From positions 62,001 to 126,000 of the forward strand of contig BSDZ01000008.1 of assembly GCA_030268105.1 (NCBI GenBank): a stretch of 64,000 bases of DNA, written 5' to 3'. Within the stretch, counting starts at the first letter, position 1. Every line of letters starts with the position of its first letter. A program made the position numbers and the translations under genes. The stretch is from Volvox africanus. Lineage: Eukaryota > Chlorophyta > Chlorophyceae > Chlamydomonadales > Volvocaceae. Below the pieces are notes generated by a model that worked only from the letters and a program-made list of their open reading frames with translations, was not told the DNA's origin and searched no databases. This document shows positions 58,063 through 64,000 of the stretch, piece after piece.

Positions 58063-61000
58063 CTAGGCGCACAGCACCTCGCGGTGCCCCCCCCAGGCTT
58101 TCTTGAGGTCCTGCACTCGTGTCCGCCTCCATATCCACATGACTCTTTCCCACTCGTGAAACCCCCCCCCCCACCCATACACACACACGCTCAACTCACC
58201 GCCGTTTTTGCGGCCCTTGTGTCGCAGCCGAGCTCCCGCAGACAAGTTAACAGTACGGCAGGCTCCATCTGTATGCTCGCGGGCAGGGATGGAAAGGGGA
58301 CGTGGGTACGATGGATACGGGATAGGCCCTGACGGACAAAAGTCGCACAGCGCGCCGCGGAGTGGGTGACGGAGATGCCACAAGAATTGTGTGAGCAATG
58401 GGAAAAGCGGAGAGCCACCCCGCCACCTTAACAGCCAGATTATGCCACAAGACGGATCACCAGCTGATCCTTCAGGCCGTTCGGCACTTAGGATGAAGGC
58501 GTGTGCTTGCGGGTGGCACACGCACTTTCGCAAGCTCCCCCCCCCTCGCCCGGGGCCCCGGGCGGCCTTTAACGTGAGTCGGTAGAGGAGGGAAGACAGC
58601 ATTCGGGCCTAGAGCCTAACCTTGAGTATGTCGCGCAGCTCCTCAAACTGTTCTGCATCGAGAAAGCCGTCCTCCGCCACCATCGCCACCGCCAAGATGT
58701 ATGAAATTAGCAATTGCTTTTGTGCGATGGAGCGCTCGTACCGGACGCCGCGCACGGGGTCCTCCCTGGACGCATGGGTTAGTGGTACACAGACTTTTTG
58801 GGAAAGGGGTCCTTCACACAAAGGGCCCATGACAGCCTTCAGTCACGGCTTGCTGAGTTACTGAGCATGCCGCAAGAAACACGGGACGCCTACGGATTGT
58901 AGTGTCGTACGCACCTGTAAGCTGGTGACCATGAAAGCCTGCCGGATAACGTACGATGAAGTCACCCGTCGAAACACAAGCACGATCTAGTTTCCCGCAC
59001 CCAACCCTTCCACTCATCCTACTTCTTTGAAGGCCCTCTTCCCTCCCCTTATCCCTTCCGAGCTCACATCCGGTTGTAGAACCTCCCGATGAAGAACTCC
59101 GCCAGCCCCTTGAACACGTGGAGCTCATGAGCCATAGCATCCACAGGGTCCCTTTTGGGTTGTAAGAACGGGCACTCCTGGGGGGGTGCTCCACGGGGGG
59201 TTGGCAAATGGCAAGCATCGCAGTGGTAAGAGTACGTTGTACAACGGTGTTAAGCCAAAATGGCAGCGCAAGGACAATAAGAGCACGTCATCCTCATATC
59301 AGATCAAGTGTGTTTCCCGTCTAAAGGGATGAAGAGCCACCGCGCAGCCCACACCGCCCTTCCCTCCAGCCATCGCCGCCACCATCTTTTCCCCACAGGC
59401 ACTCCACTTCTAGCAACTTGCTTCATACGCGGCCACTTACAAGCAGACGCAGCAGTACCGTCAACAGAGCCAGCTGTTTGGCCCTCTCCCGGGCCTTGGC
59501 CTGGTCCTGCACACTGTCGCTGGTCTTAAGGCGATGGAGGTTTCCCAGCTTCTTGAGGACGTACGGATGAATCTGGCACCGGAGCCAATACAGGAAATGG
59601 AAACGACAGCATTATTGGACCGTGTGAAAGATGAGGATACGCCGTACAAGAACCAACGACGTAAACGGAGTCCACACATGCGGGTCCGTTCGGTGTCGGG
59701 AACTGAAGTTGGAAAGGACAGCGACTCGGGGGCAGGGGGCAGGGGGAAGGGGGAAGGCGACCTCACCGCGTTGAACCCGGGTGTCCACCCCGTCACGTTT
59801 CTCTCCCCCTCTACTGCCCCTCTCGTCTCCTCCCCCCCTCTCCCTCTCCCTCTCCCTCTCCCTCTCCTCTCCTCTCCTCTCCTCTCCTCTCCTCTCCTCT
59901 CCTCTCCTCTCCTCTCCTCTCCTCTCCTCTCCTCTCCTCTCCTCTCCTCTCCTCTCCTCTCCTCTCCTCTCCTCTCCTCTCCTCTCCTCTCCTCTCCTCT
60001 AACCACAGGCAAACTCACCTTCTTCTTTTCCCTGGCTTGCTGCAGCATCTGAAATAAGAATCAGGGGGCGTACGGCAACGGGAAAGAGATTTGAGATATT
60101 CAGAACAGAAAGGAAAGGTGTCTCGCCCCCCTAACCCCCTAACCCTCCGTGGCATATTCAGGTGTTATTTTACCTCAGCACTACAGCCCAATCGAGAAAA
60201 AAGCACATAGGCCGCCCAGGATAAGAGCATCCTGCTCGTAAGCCACTGTGGGGAACACAACGCCGTTCCGCTATTGCCGGCGGCCTCGGCCTTCCGGGCC
60301 CAATTCCGCGCGGGTTCCCTTTTCCCTCCGGATGCCGCAGAGATTCCGGGCACCGGGTTCTCCCCCACGCGTCTCACACGCCCCCAACCTGCTCGTCTTC
60401 CGCCAATCGATGCATCTCCGCTGCGTTGAGCTCCCTGACCAGAGACGGCCTGTCGTCACTGTCCGCCTCCCCAGGGTTCCGGCTCAGCAACAGATCCAGG
60501 GGGTAGGCGTCGGCGGCAGTAGTGGCAGAAGGGTCGTGGGGCGGAATGGTGCGCTGGCTGAAAGCGCGGCGAGTCACCTGACGGAGGGCGGTCGGAACGA
60601 GGACCAGCCAACCGGGCACGGGTAAAGCAGTTCATGTGGCCGAGCAAGTTAATGGAGCTGTGAGGAAGAGAGAGCGGGTTGGCGTGTTTCTTGTCCCCCC
60701 TGTCCATTGTCGCCGCACCTCTTCCTTGGAGATGCCGGTCTCTTTGGTGTGCGTCGCCATCGATGTCAGCATTCCCTGGAGCGCAGCGCCTCCGCTAATC
60801 TTGTCCGCTGTCACTTTACTGGCCTCATCGGCGTCCATTCTCCTCCGACGACGAGTGGACCCGAACTCGCTCACCAGCCTGCAACATGAAGCGGCAAGGT
60901 GGGCCGCAGGGAGCCCCCCCATCGGTATTAATGTGTGCATTGGATAACCCCCGAGCTCTGCGAAATAGATATCTGGTGAAACTGGAATATCGCCATCCTC

Positions 61001-62194
61001 CGTGCGTTTGTGGGAGGTCCAAATGGCATAAGACGTGTTGCAAATTCACAACAAAGCCACGCCTTGTGGCTTGCGGCATTTCAGTCGCCCTACGTCCCGC
61101 CGAAACTGGCTGTCAGTAACTCTTTTAGCAGCGGGCCGGAGGACTGGAGGACTGGAGGACTGGAGGACCGGAGGACCGGAGGACTGGAGGGGGCCCATTC
61201 GGAAACCTGTACCGCTCCAGCACTTTGATGGCCACCACTGCAGGGACTTCCCCTTTTTGCCTCGTCCTTACCCTCCTCCCCATTCCCCGCTGCCTCGTCC
61301 TACCTCCCCCTTTCCCGGTGCCAACAAGACCCCCGCGGTACCAACATCACCCGAACTACCGCCCTCCTGGCACCATGACCCTGATACATACTTGTGCGCT
61401 GCAGCCTTCCTCCCGCCCTCCAGAGTGCTAAAATCCAAACCGGCGCCCGTGGGTTCATAGATGAGATCCGAGAGCCTGGGGGGGCCATGCTCCGACACGA
61501 GAGGGCTTCATTATGGGACGGGTAAAGCCTGACGGAGAAGAGCCAAGACGCTGATGGTTGTCTGCGGGGTAACGCTAACGATATGCTCAGGGGCAATCTA
61601 CCCGCGTGAAGCGAGACAGCGACAAGAGACGGCTGTTGGAGCTTTGCAGCTTTGGAAACCGCCTCATATCTCCCGGGGGGCAGAACCTGGGATTTTCCCC
61701 AGAAGCCGGGAGCTTAAGGAGCGGCGCACGCAGGAGGGGGATGGCAGAGCTGTCCACAGACCCACACCAGGGGGATCCGTGAGCCTGTTCGGGTCACAAG
61801 TAAGCATCGGCCCAAATCCTAAATACACAGCGCCTCGCACGCACCGTGGTTCTAGGCGGAAGATGCGATCTCCCGCCACCTTCACCAGCTGCAGCTTGTT
61901 CTCACCCGGCTGGTACACGCCCAGGGCATAGTAACAAGTCTGCAGACCTCTGTTTTCGGAACCATCACTTCGCCCGATGTAATCTATATCGCCAAATGAT
62001 GCGTGCACCATCTGGATGCTCGAGCCTAAACGATGTTTGGAATGGACTTTGAACTTCATATGCTTCAAGGGGCCATCATTTGATTCTGCCGCATCACTGG
62101 GTTCCAAGACGCTTGGCAGATAGCATACTGCGGGTAGCGCCGCCTCGCCTGCCGACGGCACCTCCACCGTCACGCGTTGTCGCTTTGATGACAT
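58063..62194 (-). CDS. RPA49: RPA49, RNA polymerase I subunit A49 (PAF53-like)
   Basis: A49 pairs with A34.5 on RNA polymerase I in the nucleolus and aids initiation and elongation of rRNA synthesis. Eleven exons (62194-61845, 61505-61392, 60878-60719, 60577-60389, 60245-60174, 60048-60019, 59524-59441, 59177-59068, 58765-58621, 58268-58200, 58110-58063) total 1371 nt, or 456 residues, near the usual length. The N-terminal half has the dimerisation-domain pattern ending in YYALGVYQPGENKLQLVKV and FRLEPR. It is followed by the family's FGS-basic motif EFGSTRRRRRM. The C-terminal half (YPLDLLLSRNP, then QKQLLISYILAVAMVAEDGF and LLTCLRELGC) fits the tandem winged-helix region. The last 15-residue exon is the least certain. 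The family call rests on motif order, not on a database search. Intron 6 is mostly a CCTCT repeat. Confidence 0.85.
59834..60000. repeat. CCTCT pentamer array in RPA49 intron 6
   Basis: A few CCCTCT hexamers are followed by about 28 perfect CCTCT pentamers. In the RPA49 transcript (minus strand) the array is purine-rich (AGAGG). Confidence 0.92.
61137..61191. repeat. GGAGGACTG nonamer array in RPA49 intron 2
   Basis: Six copies of a 9-base unit with C/T variation at one position lie between RPA49 exons 2 and 3. Confidence 0.85.
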
Positions 62195-62940
62195 TTCAAA
62201 ACATTACCTGCAAAAACAATAAGCTGACTTATTGATATTTAATTCTTTCTAAACACTTGGCACATGCGTGCATCATAAAGATGTCATATTAGCTATAACA
62301 GCGAGGTCTCCCGGTCAAGTGTCCGGCTCTACGTGGGACAATATGATACATGGCATCCCACTTAACGTGGACGTTACAAATTAGCATGATCTTACCAGAA
62401 GTTACAAACCTAATCTCACATAAATTTTCGGAATACCATTATTCGCAGGACACCTTTATATGTTGGACACTACGTAGAGTGGCGTCGACGCAAAGCCAAC
62501 AGAGTTAATTCGAGTCATGTTACGTCCTTCCACGCTTGCTCAATTGCGCAGCATTCTGGCTGACGCTCCGTTATACTGAATATTAAAATATATATTGGCT
62601 TCTTTATAAGCTTTTTTTACGTACATAGATTGATGTAATGGTATGAATGTTCCTGCATAGGATTGCACAATTTGTATCAAGCACAGGACTTTCCCTGGCC
62701 AGGACAGGAAAATCGATCCCCGAAAACACACCTGAAAAGGACATTCAGTAGTCATGGCATGTTGATGAACAGGCAGGCCCAGAGGGGAGACAATACACCT
62801 CATCCCAGATGGATGGTTTAACCATTATAAGGATGCTTGGCCAAAAATCACACGGCAAAGATGTTGGGGGCCGAAGAAAATTATGCCTGGTCACTCCAGG
62901 CCTCACTAATTCCTCCTTTACACCGTTCCTTCGTCCATCT
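62195..62940. other. RPA49 upstream region
   Basis: About 750 AT-rich bases upstream of the RPA49 start, likely its promoter. The sequence TATTAAAATATATATTGG near 62580 is strongly AT-rich. No coding sequence was recognised. Confidence 0.45.
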
Positions 62941-63697
62941 TACCCTCCCTCCCTCCCTCCCTCCCTACCTCCATTCCTACATCCCACCTTAAAACCCTTA
63001 CCTTCATTCAGCCCTCCCTCCCATCCTCCACCCCTACCCCCCCGTCGGTACCTCCCTACCTACCTACCTATACCCCTTTACCCCCTCCATCCCTCCAATC
63101 CCCTCCATCCGTCCCTCCCTCCCTCCCCCACTTCCGTCCATCTCTCCATCCCTCCATACCTACCTATCTATATCTCTTCCCCCCCCTCCCTCCGTCCCTC
63201 CGTCCCTTCCCCCCTTCATCCGTCCCTCCCCCATTATCCATTCATCCGTCCCTCCGTCTGTCCCTCGCCCCCTCCATCCTTCCCGCCCTCTCTCCACACA
63301 CACACCCTATCCATCCATCTGTCCATCCCTCCGTCCCTTCATCCATCCGTTCGTCCCTCCCTCCATCCCTCACCCCCTCTGTCCGCCCTGCCCTCCCTCC
63401 CGTCCCCCTTGTCCATCCGTCCCTCCCTCCACTCCTCCATCCCTCCCGCCTTCCCTCCCCGCCCCCTCCGTCCGTCCGTCCGTCCCTCCCCCCTTCCGTC
63501 CATGCGCCCCTCCCCCCTGTCCCTCCCTCTGTCCCTCCCTCCATCCCTTCCCCCTCGTGCGTCCATCCGACCCTCCCCGCCCCCTTCCATCCCTCTGTCC
63601 GTCCCGCCCTCCCTCCTGCCCTTTCCGTCCGTCCCTCCATCCCTGCGTCCCTCCCTCCATCCCTTCCCCCTCGTTCATCAGTCCGACCCTCCCCGCT
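62941..63697. repeat. 750-base pyrimidine-rich (C/T) tract
   Basis: The plus strand is almost only C and T, in loosely repeated CCCT, CCAT and CCGT tetramers. It stays open in several frames (for example 62809-63843 plus), but the translations are Ser/Pro/Leu repeats with no gene-like character. It looks like degenerate simple-sequence DNA. Confidence 0.85.
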
Positions 63698-64000
63698 CAG
63701 TCATAATTTTTTTCGGCCCCCAACAACTTCGCTGTGTGATTTTTGGCCAAGCCTCCTTGTCATGGTTAGATCATCCGTCCGGGGACGAGATGTATTGTCT
63801 CCGCTCTGGGCCTACCTGTTCGTCACTACGCCATGACTTCTGAATTTCCTTGTTCAAGTGTGTTTTCACGGAATCGATTTTCCTGTCATGCCAGGGCAAG
63901 TCAGGTGCGTAATACAAAGGTTGCGGCGCGGGCTCTGAGCACTTGCTGCTATCGTGTTTACCATTTCCTAAGTTGTAAGGAGCTGAAATGGCGCGTGCAT
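63698..64000. other. Right edge, no gene seen
   Basis: The last 300 bases return to mixed composition. No recognisable coding sequence; too short to judge what lies beyond. Confidence 0.4.

Noticed and set aside
59534..60052. 172-codon frame on the plus strand and 195-codon frame on the minus strand over the CCTCT array
   Set aside because: Both are repeat translations inside RPA49 intron 6.
62809..63843. 344-codon plus-strand frame
   Set aside because: It is the translation of the C/T tract, with all frames open; not gene-like.
1..64000. Transposons, LTRs, viral insertions, CRISPR arrays
   Set aside because: I saw no transposase, reverse transcriptase, integrase, capsid or Cas-like sequence and no spaced direct repeats; all repeats found are simple tandem repeats.

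Overview
The window looks like nuclear DNA of a green alga of the Chlamydomonas/Volvox group (Chlorophyta, Chlamydomonadales). The reasons are a fused HydE-HydF hydrogenase maturase, an LHCBM-type antenna protein, coding sequence that is GC-rich and cut by many short introns (donors mostly GTGAGT, GTGCGT or GTAAGT), TGTAA motifs downstream of several stop codons, and low-complexity Gly/Ala/Ser/Gln/His-rich proteins. The species cannot be fixed from the sequence alone. All gene models below were built by hand from reading-frame, splice-phase and family similarity; where exon lengths are given, they add up to whole codons.

Left part (about 1.3-27 kb): four genes of dark or anaerobic metabolism lie side by side as two divergent pairs. 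HYDG (minus) and HYDEF (plus) encode the maturases that build the H-cluster of [FeFe]-hydrogenase. PAT (minus) and ACK (plus) encode phosphate acetyltransferase and acetate kinase, which turn acetyl-CoA into acetate with ATP gain. HYDEF and PAT converge on a roughly 2.9 kb stretch of 3' sequence. Together they would serve the fermentative outlets H2 and acetate.

Middle part (about 27-43 kb): a minus-strand pentatricopeptide-repeat (PPR) protein with a long Gly/Ser/Ala-rich tail is followed by a gene-poor, lower-GC stretch of about 4 kb. Then come two plus-strand plastid genes: a five-exon LHCBM and a plastid-type thioredoxin with an f-type third cysteine.

Right part (about 45-64 kb): a long minus-strand locus encodes a protein with tandem cyclic-nucleotide-binding domains, followed by a Gly/Ala/Ser- and His-rich coding block that is either its 3' extension or a separate gene. 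Next is a small plus-strand gene for an unrecognised secreted protein with paired cysteines. The last gene is RPA49, a subunit of RNA polymerase I (minus). The window ends in about 0.75 kb of almost pure C/T sequence. No rRNA, tRNA, CRISPR array, transposon or virus was recognised.
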